From Triplophysa rosa (Eukaryota > Chordata > Actinopteri > Cypriniformes > Nemacheilidae): a DNA stretch of 64,000 bases. Every line of letters starts with the position of its first letter. Within the stretch, counting starts at the first letter, position 1. Made by a program: the position numbers and the translations under genes. Below, in pieces: positions 32,217 through 43,485 of the stretch. The stretch is taken from assembly GCF_024868665.1 (NCBI RefSeq), contig NC_079898.1, positions 1,649,839 through 1,713,838 on the forward strand. Direction: 5' to 3'. The notes under the pieces were generated by a model. That model made no database searches, was not told the DNA's origin, and saw only the letters and a program-made list of their open reading frames with translations.

Positions 32217-33049
32217 GAGCTGGGTATATTACTTATGAATTATAATCAGTTACTAATGACAAATTACATGACTTCATTTGCAGTCAGTAATATAATCTCT
32301 TAGATTGCACATTTTTGGTAACGTAATCTACTTTTGGATTACATTGAGATTACGTTTGATTTAAATTTGATTTGATGTCAATTGTATTGAAGCAGGATAA
32401 TTGTTTTTGACAAAACAAAGAGGAAAATATATTTAATTCTTTATCACCAACAAGAGCCTCAACATCTTATTCAAGTACAGTACAACAGACAAAATACTAT
32501 CACAGATATAACTTGCTGTTAGTGTTTTCCTGGTAGTAACACTGAATAGTTTTCCCGTGAGTTTCCTTAAAAGTGAAATGGTGTCTATTAGGGGTGTGAC
32601 TAGATCCAGTGCCACAAGACCTCGAAACATGACAAGATTTCTCGGCAAGTTCTCGTGATAACAGCATGATGGAGTTTGATGGTGAAATTAGTATTGAAGA
32701 TGCCCTGTCACTTTAAAATCATATTATAATTCATAAAAATAAATGTAAAATGACACCCCTAGTGTCTATACATCCAGCGGATCTCCGTGTGTGATTCCAA
32801 ACCCTTTCCTTCTCAGCCGGAAAAAACTCGAAGAATCACAAACATGTATAATTGGTAGGTATGTTTACTCTGAAAAAATTTGAACATTTAGAATCACTGA
32901 ATTGTAAACAATTAACTGGCATTCGGTGAATAATATGTAATCGTGTAATCCATAAAAGAGTAACTGTAGTCAGATTACGAGTATTTTAAAATGTAGTTTA
33001 ATCTAATTACAAGCACTTGATTTTTGTAATCTTATTACGTAATCCAGAT
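32217..33049. mobile_element. DNA transposon rich in ATTACGTAATC words
   Basis: The left part (about 32217-32370) and right part (about 32930-33049) carry inverted runs such as TAACGTAATCTACTTTTGGATTAC and CAGATTACGAG...TAATCTAATTACAAG, as in a common fish element. The ends are degraded. A small hAT-type element is nested at 32589-32761. Confidence 0.5.
32589..32761. mobile_element. hAT-type MITE with exact 8-bp duplication
   Basis: TAGGGGTGTGAC at the left pairs with ...TGACACCCCTA at the right. GTGTCTAT is exactly repeated on both sides (32581-32588 and 32762-32769). It is 173 bases long with no coding sequence. Confidence 0.85.
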
Positions 33050-33744
33050 GATATATAATCTGTTACAAAATCAATTTATTCTACATGTACAGTTTTGCGT
33101 GCATACACTGCAGAATGAAGATCATATACAGATGATACCTGTCAATCTTCCCGTTTTTCCCGGGATTCTCCTGTATTTTACAATTCTATCGAAGAAGAAG
33201 AACAGCATCATAAGGATGGCGGAACGTAGACAGGCCGTTTCTCAAAGGAAGACTGCATCCTCCGGAGGCCGCTGCATACGTCATAAAGAATGTCTTATTT
33301 CAGAATATTAACAATTATAAATTTGACCATTATTCATAGTTAAGCATAAATTGTTGTAATATGCCTATGAATTACGAATGTAATGCTCAGTTAACTTTGA
33401 CCTCAGGAGGATTCAGCCTTCCGCCTGAGAAACAGCCAGAGAATGTCCCAACCAACACTACGACACCCCCACCGCACACCAACTCTCCCACCATCCAACC
33501 CCCCTCAAAATTTCCTGTATTTTGGTTCCCAAATTTTGACAGGTATGATGCAGGCTGAATCTCAAACAGACATACAAGTATAGTAATAAATTACCAATAA
33601 AGAAAGTGGCGAGAGGTGTTTTAATCATCTTGAGCTGTAGAGTCGGATGGAATGTTCCCTCTGGTTCCTGCAATACTTCCTGTATTTAAAGAGAGGAAAG
33701 ACTATACTGGTAAAATACAATACATCAACACATTTCTGTATACA

Positions 33745-33746
<2 letters not shown>

Positions 33747-33802
<56 letters not shown>

Positions 33803-33803
33803 A
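33747..33803. repeat. (TA)n(TG)n microsatellite
   Basis: About 20 TA units are followed by about 8 TG units. Open frames across it are artefacts of the repeat. Confidence 0.9.
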
Positions 33804-34780
33804 AACTGTATTTAGAAGACAATGACATATAAGACTAAGATATTGTCTTATTTTGAAGACCTAACATGAACTCCACTTCAAATGTTGATTGTGAACAAAC
33901 AGGGTTTACTTTATGTTTCACTTCGGATGCATGCCTTCAAAACAATCAGCGGCCATTTCAATCCACAGAAGATTCAGAACTTCAGCATTAATAAAGACGA
34001 ATAAAATGAATGAGCTGAAAGAGAGGTGAATCTTTCTTAACAGTGTCCATCTGTCACTGCGGAGGTAAATGACACTGGCACAAAGCACATGTTACTGAAC
34101 AAACAACACTGGAATGTTCCATAAAGCCAAAGAAGGCCTTTCTCTAAACCAGTAAACCATCATGGTTGCAGAAAATACAGTGAAGATTTATCTGACCCTG
34201 TTACTTTCTATCAGTCAGACCTGGTTTTATGCTCTACACATGGTGTATTTTTGTGTACTGTGACACAACTTTTTCAAGCTCATGCTATTCAGAAATGCTG
34301 ATTTAGATCTGTGAATGTTTTTCTAATGACACAAGTGTTCCCTACATATCAAACACTTATGAAGTGCAAAATGAAAAGCAGCAACAGATACATACATCAT
34401 CTTGTCTTTGGTAAGCTACACTATCACCTCACACTGCTGTGGCATGTGGTCAGCAGACCCTACACTGACACACATCTACTGGAATAAATGTTGTGTTTCA
34501 AAGGTAAACCATCAAAAGACTAAGTTAGGACTTTCATGACTTGATGATAAAATTAACCCCGAAACTTCTTGTATCTTGGGTTTTTAATCTTGCAATACTA
34601 GATTAAAAACGAAGGCTAACTCCCATAAAGCTAACATCACTGGCTCGAAAGCAAATCACACTGCAATGTACAAGTAAGATCAAACAAATTCATATGAATT
34701 AGCCAAAATTAGCCAAGTCTTTAGCCCAGCTGAACATCTTTGGTGTGGCTTTAAATGCAGACATTGAGCCAAAAACTTGT

Positions 34781-35205
34781 CAGTGCATCTAGAAAGTATT
34801 CACAGCGCTTCACTTTTCCACATTTTGTTATGTTACAGCCCTATCCCAAATGGATTTAATTCATTATTTTCCCTAAAATTCTACAAACGTTACCCCATAA
34901 TAACAACGTGAAACAAGTTTGTTTGAAATCTCTTCAAATGTATTAAAAACAACGACAAAATCACATGTACATAAGCATTCACAGTCTTTGCTCAATACTT
35001 TGTTGAAGCACCTTTGGCAGCAATTACAGCCTCAAGTCTTTTTCAGTATGATGCTTTAAGCTTGGCACACCTATTTTTGGCCAGTTTCTCCCATTCTTCT
35101 TTGCAGTACCTCTAAAGCTCCATCCGGTTGGATGGAGAGCGTGGGTGCACAGCCATTTTCAGATCTCTCCAGAGATGTTCAATCGCTGTACATGATATTT
35201 GTTTC
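34781..35205 (-). mobile_element. Tc1-like transposon end, transposase relic on minus
   Basis: It starts CAGTGCATCTAGAAAGTATT (the outer terminal repeat of a known fish Tc1-like type). The phrases gaagcacctttggcagcaat and gagatgttcaatc follow; on the minus strand these encode the start of a decayed transposase. It stops near 35205 with no second end. Confidence 0.6.
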
Positions 35206-35312
35206 CACCTCTGTTGCAATAGTTCTTGAAGTGCAATTTTTTTGTGACTGGTGATGAGTTTTTGGATCAAAGTCTGTATTTAAATTCACACCAAATGTGT
35301 TCAGCTCGGTTA

Positions 35313-35595
35313 GAGGGATAGTTCACCCAAAAATAAAAATTCGGTCATCATTTACTCACCCTCAGGTTCTTTCAAACCTATATAAAAATCTTTGTTCTTC
35401 TGAACACAAAGGAAGATCATTTTAAAAAGAAAAATAAATGAAAATAAAAATTCGGTCATCATTTACTCACCCTCAGTTTCTTTCAAACCTTTATAAAAGT
35501 CTTTGTTCTTCTGAACACAAAGGAAGATAATTAAAAGAATGTCAGTAACCAAACAGATCTCATCCCATATTTACTGCCATAGTAGGGAAAATAAA
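35313..35595. repeat. DNA transposon end with internal tandem duplication
   Basis: The phrase gatagttcacccaaaaataa marks a very common fish repeat. A unit of about 112 bases (about 35335-35446) is duplicated in tandem at 35447-35558; both copies contain attcggtcatcatttactca and gaacacaaaggaagat. The opposite end of the same family (gaactatc...tttaa) is inside DIRS copy 2, at 39132-39222. Confidence 0.65.
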
Positions 35596-35710
35596 TACTT
35601 TCATTGAAACGGGCCTTCGAATTGCAAAGGGTGCCTCTGACCTCAAGTATCTTCTGTGTTCTTAGCATATTCTCATTATATATTAAGTATGCAACAGTGA
35701 TTGATGAAAA

Positions 35711-35935
35711 CGTCTTGGTTACGGATGTAACCTCAGTTCCCTGATGGAGGGAACGAGACGTTGTGTCGAACCGACAGATTGGGGTTCGTCTGGAGAACCT
35801 ATCATTTTCTGAGTATTTTGAAAAGGCCAATGAAAATTGGCGAATGAAATTTGCATGCCGGACTCCTCCCCGGATGTCCGGGTATAAGAGGGAAGCCGGC
35901 GTGCTCATTCATTCACTGTTTGGTCTGAGGAGCCT
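35711..35935 (-). repeat. DIRS copy 2 right terminal repeat with extension
   Basis: Its first 46 bases (CGTCTTGGTTACGGATG...) are the extension found only at this end. From 35757 on the sequence is the inverse of about 40420-40588. It includes gggtataagaggg. Confidence 0.8.
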
Positions 35936-35986
35936 GAGAGCATCCTACCGACCGCTGCGGTGGGTGGCCAGTGTTGTGGCATACAG

Positions 35987-36096
35987 GACACAACGTCTCA
36001 TTCCCTCCATCAGGGAACTGAGGTTACATCCGTAACCAAGACGTTTCCTTTCTGTCGGTCTCTCGACGTTGTGTCGAACCGACAGATTGGGGTTCC
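35987..36096 (-). repeat. DIRS copy 2 internal complementary region
   Basis: The plus strand reads the complement of the right-end extension up to 36043 and then the complement of the left end from 36044 (TTTCCTTTCTGTCGG). The join is the same as in copies 1 and 3. Confidence 0.85.
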
Positions 36097-36099
36097 TAT

Positions 36100-36745
36100 G
36101 GAAGACGCCACAGCGCTGAGCCGCGTCACAATCTCTAGCGGAGCGAAGTTGACTGGCCTGGGCGAGTCAGACGTAGGCGCTAATGCAAAATTGTGACCGT
36201 CCAGTGGAGAGGTAGGGGGTCCCAGAGCTTTTGTGAAAAGATGGGAAGCCCCTGCCACCGGCCGTCACGGGCGGAGGCCTTAGTTCTCCAACCAGCGAGA
36301 AGCCGCCCGGCACCACAAGGGCCACTGGGTAAGCATTATTCCCCCCTGGGGGAAAAACGCTGCAGAGACCACTACATATCATAGGGAGGAATTAGTGGAG
36401 ACATCACATGGTCTCACCATCAGGGGAGAACTCATGGGAAAATGTGCGGACTGCAGGAGTTAACCGCAAGGTGGGAGTCCACCTAGGGAGGTCATGGGTT
36501 GCCGAGGTGGGAACCATTCATGAGGATACATCAGACGGAAAAGCCCATGGAGGGGGGGTTACCACGTCTGGAGCACTAGGTCCGGTTAGAGCTATGTGGG
36601 AGATAACTCGACTGTTCCCCGGCCTAAGGGGGCAGGGCTGCTCTGCCCAGCCTGCCCCGAGGAAGGTGCTAGTGATGGATAAAATGCCTGTTCTTTACCC
36701 AGTGGGGGAAAGAGGGGAGGCGTAATAGCCGCTGATCCCCCTAGA
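36100..36745 (-). other. DIRS copy 2 non-coding 3' region
   Basis: This is the conserved block between recombinase and internal complementary region, with the same order of phrases as in copies 1 and 3. No convincing frame is present. Confidence 0.55.
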
Positions 36746-36793
36746 GGAAGGGGGAAGGGCATTCGCAGGCGTACGCCCTACCGGCTGCCGCTC

Positions 36794-37691
36794 CTACACA
36801 TTGCCCTGCAGGATGCGGGCTGACACCGGTTCCGCGCGTAGGTATTTGAACCTCACGGAGTTGTTGGGCATAGCCCAACCAGCAGCTCTGCAGATGACTG
36901 CTAGAGAGGCGCCCTGAGCCAGTGCCCATGAGGAGTGTGTCTCACTCCCAAAGGGCAGGGGCGAATTGAGATCGGTATGCCATAAAGAAGGCATCCACGA
37001 TCCAGTGCGCCAGCCTCTGTTTGGAGACAGCCCTCCCTTCAGCTGACCTCCGAAACAGACAAAGAGCTGCTCAGAGCTTCTGGGCTCTGCGTGTGGTCCA
37101 AGTAGAGGAGAGTGTGCGTTCTGGACACAACACGGATAGGTTGGGTCTTCCTCCCCGGTGGGGAGCGCCTGCAGGTTCACCAACTGGTCTCTCGGGAGAG
37201 TGGTGGGAACTTTGGGCACGTAGCCGGGGCGGGGTCTCAAGATAACGTGAGAATCCCCGGGCCCGAGTTCTAGGCAATCTGTGGACACGGACGGTGGTAG
37301 GTCCCTTACCCTCTTGGAGGTGAGCGCCATCAGGAGAGCCGTCTTTATCAAGAGTGAGAAAGAGTGGCAGCTCCGAGAGGCTCGAAGGGGGCTGGGCCTC
37401 TTGAGGCCCGCCACCTAGGTCGCAAGAGGGTACGGAGCGCGGATAAGGTGGTCACCTTCTCGCGCCCCTTAGGAACCTAATGACCAGGTCGTGCTGTCCC
37501 AGAGGCTACCCAGCAACTGGGTCATGATGAGCGGCCGTAGCGGCTACATACACTCCCAGTGTGGAGGGGGAGAGGTTACACCCCAGTCTCTCTTGAGGAA
37601 GGGACAGCCCGTTTCCGATCGAGCAACTCCGCGGGTCTTCTCGCCGAGAAGAGCACCAGGAAGAGAAGAGGCACCACTTATGGGCGTATAG
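36794..37691 (-). pseudogene. DIRS copy 2 tyrosine recombinase
   Basis: On the minus strand, 37414 to 36794 is open and carries TSKRVRDLPPSVS with the first catalytic Arg, RPRPGYVPKVPTTLPRDQ, the LFVCFGGQLKGGLSP block, WRTGSWMPSLW and GASLAVICRAAGWAMP. The segment that should hold the His-x-x-Arg box reads GSETHSSWALAQG, so the motif has been altered or deleted. The position of the expected C-terminal Tyr reads VRFKYL, so a Tyr may be present. The N-terminal DNA-binding part (LSPSTLGVYVAATAAHHDPV) lies at about 37500-37590 in another frame. The protein cannot be intact. Confidence 0.75.
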
Positions 37692-38560
37692 CCGCCCAGT
37701 GGCCGAGGCCCTAGCCTGAGTGACGTCCCAACCAGACCGGGGGTGGGTCACTCAGGATCTCCTCGTCCCGTCCAGACATGGAGTCCAGGTTCTGCCTGGG
37801 ATGCCGTAACGTGCCACTTCCCCTGGGGAAGCAGGATCTTCGGCAGGGGGAGCGGCCATGGGGGGAGTTGTTGTCAGAGCCTTAGCTCCGAGAACCAAGT
37901 CCTGGTTAGGCCAATGGGGCGTAACTAGTACCACTTGATGCTCCTCTTCCCTGGCCTTACACAGGACCTGTGCAATGAGGCTCAACTTGTGCTGCGGCCA
38001 GCTGTGCGCAAGGGCATCCGTGCCGAGGGGTGCCTCGGTCAGGGAGTACCAAGCGGACAATGGGTGGAGTCCGGGGAGGCAAACAGGACCACCTGCGCCT
38101 GGCCAAACTGCTCCCAAATGAGCTGGACTGCGCGGGGATGGAGTCGCCACACTCTGCGAGGCGTTAACTGACGACAGAGCGCATCGGCTGTCTGGTTCAG
38201 GACGCCTGGGATGAGTGTGGCTCGTAGGGAGCTGATCACCTGCTGACTCCAAAGGAGGTGTCGGCGAGTCGTGTTAGCTGCCGTGAGCGCGATAGATATA
38301 CGCCACGGCAGTTGTGCTGTCCGACCGGACCAGCACGTGCTTGTCCATGCACAAGAGGTAGTAGCCTCTTCAGTGCAAGTAGCACAGCCAACAGCTCTAG
38401 TCAGTTGACATGCCAACGCAGGCGGGGGCCCGTCCACCGCCCCAACACTGCATGCCCGTTGCACACGGCGCCCCAACACTGCATGCCCGTTGTACACGGC
38501 ACCCCAACCCTGCAGGGAGGCATCCGTCGCACAACGACGTGCCTGGCCCCTGCCCTAAGG
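37692..38560 (-). pseudogene. DIRS copy 2 RNase H and methylase-like region
   Basis: The minus strand shows QTADALCRQ (RNase H end), QLIWEQFGQAQ, SAWYSLTEAPLGTDALAHSW and HQVVLVTPHWPNQDLVLGAK, in several frames. In the RNase H part, near 38440-38510, a 27-base unit containing ccccaacactgcatgcccg is duplicated in tandem. That duplicates a short stretch of the domain. Frames are broken. Confidence 0.6.
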
Positions 38561-39138
38561 GGACCCTTGTCCGCAAGAAGGTCATGGGAGTCCAAGGGGT
38601 TAGGGTGCGTCGGCAGAAAAGCATGATGACCCTACGCCTGCTGCCGGTGTGACACGCTCTCCAAGGAACCTGACTCTGTAGCCAGTGTTGGAGCGGTCAT
38701 ATGTGCATCGACCCGAGGGGAACCACCCCTCTCGAGGATGCCATGTATCCCAGGAGCCTCTGAAATTGTTTCAGGGGGACCGCCGACTGCCTGAGAGCTT
38801 CAGGCAGTTCAACACTGATCGGGCGCGCTCTGTAGTCAGTCGCACTGCCTCCGGGATGCCGCAAGGGCGCGGGCTTCCTCGTCGCGGGTCTCGTGCCCCC
38901 CGATGGGCAGGGGGTGAGCAGGGTCGCTCATGAGGACAGAGTCAAATTCCATACCGAGAAAGAGGATGCTCTGCACTGGGGAGAGCTTGCTCTTCTCAGT
39001 TGACCTGTAGCCCCACCGATCTAGGTGCCGGAGCACCAGGTCCCTGTGTGTACACAACAGATCTCGAGAGTGCGCCAAGCTGAGCCAGTCATCGAGATAG
39101 TTTAGTACCCGCACACCTCCTTCCCTAAGGCAGACCAA
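38561..39138 (-). pseudogene. DIRS copy 2 reverse transcriptase, C-terminal part
   Basis: The minus-strand frame from 39138 reads LREGGVRVLNYLDDWLSLAH with an intact YLDD, then KSKLSPVQSILFLGMEFDS. The N-terminal RT blocks (DLKDAY, LPFGLSLSP) are absent: sequence passes at about 39131 into a foreign transposon end. The domain is truncated and inactive. Confidence 0.75.
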
Positions 39139-39285
39139 AGAAATGTATACAGGTTTGGAACAAACCTTGAGGCTGAGTAAATGATGACAGAATTGTCATT
39201 TTTTGGCGAACTATCACTTTAATACATATGCCAAGCGTGTAGGGAATACATATTTAATACATATGCCAAGCGCCCCCAATGGAAC
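39132..39285. mobile_element. foreign transposon end inside DIRS copy 2
   Basis: The phrase acaggtttggaacaaacc, then gagtaaatgatgacagaatt and gaactatcactttaa, is the terminal part of the common fish repeat whose other end is at 35313. A short duplication of taatacatatgccaagcg follows (about 39219-39237 and 39255-39272). DIRS sequence resumes near 39285 inside the gag region, so about 1.8 kb of DIRS is missing compared with copy 1. Confidence 0.7.
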
Positions 39286-39289
39286 TCTC

Positions 39290-40420
39290 TCAATGCCCTG
39301 GCCTGGCAGGAGCCATAGCGTGGAGAGAGGAGACAGCTTGGTCCACCGCAATGTAAGCTCTCGACACCAGAGATGTCGAGACCGCACATGCTTTGGACGG
39401 GAGTCTAGGTTGAGCCCCCCCCCCCCCAGGTAGCCGCCGCCTACAGGCACGGGTGCACCGCGGCAGCACACTCCACTTGGGGGACATCGACGTATCCTCT
39501 AGCTGTCTCAACCTCAAGGGAAGAGAGGGTGACAGAACTTTGTTTGACGTGAAACGTGCCGGAAAGGGGGTGTTTCCAGGTCTTACTAAGTTCCTCATGC
39601 ACTTCCGGTAACCACGGCACTGGGGGCGGGCGCGGCGTGGAGCAGCGCTCAGACCCAAGGCGCCATGTAGCCAGCCGCGAGCGCTGGCAGAGGCAGTGCG
39701 AGCACTGCAACCCAACACTCACGGCGGCCCGGGAAAGCATGGCTGACATTTCGACGCCCGCTTCTTCCTGGGCTCGACCCCCCGAGGGAGGGAGCCCAAG
39801 GAATCGTCGGAGTCGGATGGCAGTACGTCAACCCCTGATGCTGCAAGACCTCATCTTCACGCATCGTGTCCGAATATGTGATTGAGGAGTAATTGGGACC
39901 GTCTCCTGGGGGACGATCAGACGAGAGAGACGAGGTGCGAACGGTCTGTGAGCCAGCGGCTGGCGATTATCGCTCACAGTAATCCTCATATCACCCTCGC
40001 TGCTAGCCGTAGCGGATGGCAGGGCCGTAGTCCTGCCGCCGCGGAACGGGGAGCAAACGAGGTGGTGGCTGAGTCCCGTGGGAACACAGCCACCAGTAAC
40101 GCAACGTCTGAATCGTCACAGCCCGCAGTGCGGGCAGGACGTATCCACAACGTCTGCCCCAGCGTACTGGAAGCAGGCATCGTGTCCGTCCCCCTCCTCG
40201 ATGAGTGTGTTGCACCCATGAGAACAGCGGGACAAGCCACGCTGGAGAAATTTGCTCTTTTAGAAAAGGAAATTTGCTCGAACACCTCCGGAACTGCCGA
40301 GACGCCCAGGGGAGAGTCACTGCAGGAAGGGACCGTCCGCTGCACCACGTCGTAGATTCCAGCAGAATATTGATCACTGAAGATCGCTGTGTCGCTCATC
40401 AGATGCACAGGCTCTGAAGA
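39290..40420 (-). pseudogene. DIRS copy 2 gag-like region
   Basis: The minus strand has blocks matching copy 1 gag: EADVEMSAMLSRA-like (near 39740), PEVHEELSKTWKHPL, VDVPQVECAAAVHPC, RLPSKACAVSTSLVSRAYIA, and at the N-terminal end HLMSDTAIFSD and SKRANFSSVACPAVL. The C-terminal half is missing with the deletion. Frames shift several times. Confidence 0.65.
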
Positions 40421-40608
40421 AAAAACTGTGAATGAATGAGCACGCCGGCTTCCCTCTTATACCCGGACATCCGGGGAGGAGTCCGGCATGCAAATTTCAT
40501 TTGCCAATTTTCATTGGCCTTTTCAAAATACTCAGAAGATGATAGGTTCTCAAGACGAACCCCAATCTGTCGGTTCGACACAATGTCGAGAGACCAACAG
40601 AAAGGGAA
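40420..40608 (-). repeat. DIRS copy 2 left terminal repeat
   Basis: This is the inverse of 35757-35935 plus 20 terminal bases (the complement of TTCCCTTTCTGTTGG...). It ends at 40608, followed by TGTCTG of the flank. Confidence 0.8.
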
Positions 40609-40747
40609 TGTCTGTTTTTTTTGCATATTCGTCAAACTTTAATGATTCAGCTCATCTAACACATTTTTATATTAGACAAAGATATCATGACTAAATACAA
40701 AATGCATTTTTTAAATGAGGATTTAATTTATTATAAAAAAGCTATCC

Positions 40748-41461
40748 AAACCTACCTGACCCTATGTGAAAAAGTAATTGCTCCCTAAACCTTATAACTG
40801 GCTGTTCCACCCTTGGCAGCAACAATTGCAATCAACAACCGGCAATGAGTCTTTCACATGGCTGTGGATGTGCTGTGGCTTACTCTTTTTGCAGAATTGT
40901 TTTAATTCAGCCACATTGAAAGGTTTCCAAGCATGAACAACCTGTTTAGGTGCCACAGCATCCTAATTGGATTTAGGTCCGGACTTTCACGAGGCCACTC
41001 CAAAACCTTTATTTATTTATGTATTTTTTTAGCTATTCAGAGGTGGATTTGCTGCTATGTTTCAGATCATTGTCCTGCTACATAACTCACAAACTGATGG
41101 CTGGACATTATCCTTCAGGATTTTCTGGTAGAGCGCAGAATTCATGGTTCCACAATTATGGAAAGTTATCCAGGTCCTGAGCTGCAAACCAGCCACAGAC
41201 CATCACACTACCATCATCAACATGTTTGACTGCTTGTTTGATGTTCTTTTTATGGAATGCTGTTTTAATTTTTTGCCAGATGTAAAGAGACACACACCTT
41301 CCAAAAAGTTAAACTTTTGTCTCATCAGTCCAAAGAATATTTGCCCAGAGGTGTTGGGGAGCATAAAAATGTTTTTGGCAAATGTGAGCTGAACCATTGT
41401 GTTCTTTTTGTCAGCAGTGTATTTCGCCTTGGATTTCTAGCATGGATGACATTTTTGCACT
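40748..41461 (-). mobile_element. Tc1-like transposon relic
   Basis: Phrases such as gtgaaaaagtaattgctccc, gccacccttggcagcaacaa-like sequence, catcacactaccatcatcaa and tttgtctcatcagtccaaag match a common fish Tc1-like element. Its transposase is on the minus strand, and CSLVRPG-type reading is broken by many changes. The right part ends near 41461 at tgacatttttgcac. Confidence 0.65.
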
Positions 41462-41555
41462 GTCCAGTGGCGGTTTGGCCATCTGGAGAACCAGGAGTTT
41501 TCCCGGTGGGCTGCTGCTCAATGTGGGCTGCTGCTCAATGTGGGCGGGCTCACTG

Positions 41556-42093
41556 TTAAAGAGGACATAACTAGGGATTTTTAACGTCCTACTTTGGTTT
41601 ATGGATTGTCTAACAACAAGTGTATGTACATAGAAGGTATAAAAACACTATTATGTCGTAATAATAGGCAGTTATTCTTACCTTACTTCTTGACTGACTC
41701 TCAAATGATTCGTTCCGCGATTCATCTGTCTAATCCCCTCCTTTCCGCTAGCCTAGTCTTACGTGATTGGTCAGATGGTCTATTCTGCTGTGATTGGTCT
41801 ACCGCGAATGAGGCTCACGAGCTACAGTGTTTGGGGGAGAAGAGTGAAGTTTTTGCAGGCAGTCCTAGCAAAACGTAGGCGGGGACTATATGTAGTGACA
41901 GAAATCCGCGGCGGTTCGCGAATCGGACTAAGGACGACTCGTTTGCGTGATTCAGAATCGACTCCCTTTTTCCAAGCCAATAACTTTGTTATTCATTCAC
42001 CTTCGGATTTACAACTTGGCAGACTGCAAACACAGCAACATTACACACTGCATGAAATGTCATTTTCATGATCTCATGTTATGTACTCTTTAA
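41556..42093. mobile_element. TTAA-flanked non-autonomous transposon
   Basis: The left end TTAAAGAGGACATAAC and right end GTTATGTACTCTTTAA are inverted. TTAA at both ends would suit a piggyBac-type duplication. There is no transposase. The superfamily is tentative. Confidence 0.55.
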
Positions 42094-42120
42094 GATATAA
42101 AGAATAACCATATTCTTTTC

Positions 42121-43483
42121 TAGGGCTGGGCGTTATATCGTACGGTTCTTATGCTCTCAGTTTCTCAATGAATAACGGTTAAATGCCGCCACATCCGAAA
42201 GCCAGAGGGTGCTCTTGCGCAGAAACTCTGAATATGGGAAACAGAAGAAGAACGATTAGTTCCAGGAAATGACAATGGTGATATTCTATCGCTGTTCTTC
42301 AAACCTTTTCAGGTATTATATTTAATAAATATATTATATATTTAATATATATTTATATATTTAATAAATATTTATATAAATATATTTATATAGATGATGT
42401 TTGACGAGTAGGCTTGTGCCGGTATCAAATTTCCATGCTGCGATTAATTGATTAAGGTTTCATCGCGGTAAACGGTATCATCGCAGTATTCAATTCTATG
42501 AGAAATGCAGGTTGAAAATATAAACCAACTTCAGTGTTTTCCTCTTGATAACAACTTTATTTTAAATAATAAAGAGAACCTCAAACATTTAAATATAAAT
42601 AAAACAACACACAGTAATGATGTATAAAGTGAGTTTATTCAAACAGAATAAAGTGCAAACTTCAAAAGAACAACTTTTGTTAACTGCTTTTAAATATACT
42701 TATGTCTGTACAACGCTAGTACTACAATTCATATTATTATTATTATTATTATTGTTTGAATAACAAGCCAAGCCAGTGTGTTAACTATTATAGCAAGCTA
42801 AACATTTATAAACAGCAAATTCACTCGCACTTTGAGACAGTGTATGACTTTATTGCGTTCCATCAACGTATAATTAAAAATAATTATTCTGCCACACTGT
42901 CAAATTTCATTACTCGGCTTACTTTTAACCCAAAATATTTCCAAACCTCAGACTTCACCCTTTTAGAAGGGGGATAAATCGTCGGCAGCGCGCTCCTCCT
43001 TCCGCCATGCTTCCTCTCCATGTGGTTCTGTTCACATCAGAGTGCGCTCACGTCTTTTGCTCAGCAGCGCGTGCGCACACACACGTAGACATCTCCACAT
43101 GGAGAACGGGATCGTTTAGATCAGAGCGCACATTCCTACTCAGCATACACGCAGTGTACTTTTATCTGGTTGATGAAAAATAAACAAATACACGTTCTAA
43201 AAAAATCTATATATTTCCGCGGTATTTGAAAGTGCCCGCGATAACAACATCGTGCTAATTCATTACCGCAATTAATCACATTACCGAATATCGGCACATG
43301 TCTATTTGAGGAGTGTTGCTTTTTCAAATGCACATTACAAATGACTCAATCTCGTAGTGATTTTAGATGGAGCAGTACTTCCTACTGATCAAAGAGCCGT
43401 AGTTCACGAAAGAGCTGTGCAGAAAACATCGATTTAGACATGTATAATTAAGCGTGAATCACGATATATATCGCCCGGGCCTA
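42121..43483. mobile_element. hAT-type transposon with a nested element
   Basis: The left end TAGGGCTGGGCG pairs with the right end CGCCCGGGCCTA. The flanks TTCTTTTC (42113-42120) and TTATTTTC (43484-43491) match in 7 of 8 bases. No transposase frame is found. A second element (42409-43305) sits inside. Confidence 0.65.
42409..43305. mobile_element. nested hAT-type element
   Basis: TAGGCTTGTGCCG at the left pairs with CGGCACATGTCTA at the right. The flanks TTGACGAG (42401-42408) and TTGAGGAG (43306-43313) match in 7 of 8 bases. An (ATT)n run lies at about 42733-42755. Confidence 0.6.
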
Positions 43484-43485
43484 TT

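Larger units (their letters stand above)
35711..40608 (-). mobile_element. DIRS-type YR retrotransposon, copy 2
   Basis: This copy is inverted relative to copy 1 and lies in the first intron of vit. Its right terminal repeat with extension is at 35711-35935, the internal complementary region at 35987-36096, and its left terminal repeat at about 40420-40608. A block of about 90-150 bases of another transposon at about 39132-39285 replaces a large part of gag and the RT N-terminus, so the copy is only 4.9 kb. No target-site duplication is seen. Confidence 0.88.

Noticed and set aside
36193..38650. Many overlapping plus-strand frames opposite DIRS copy 2
   Set aside because: They are antisense shadows in GC-rich element sequence; the homologous RT, recombinase and methylase-like blocks are on the minus strand.
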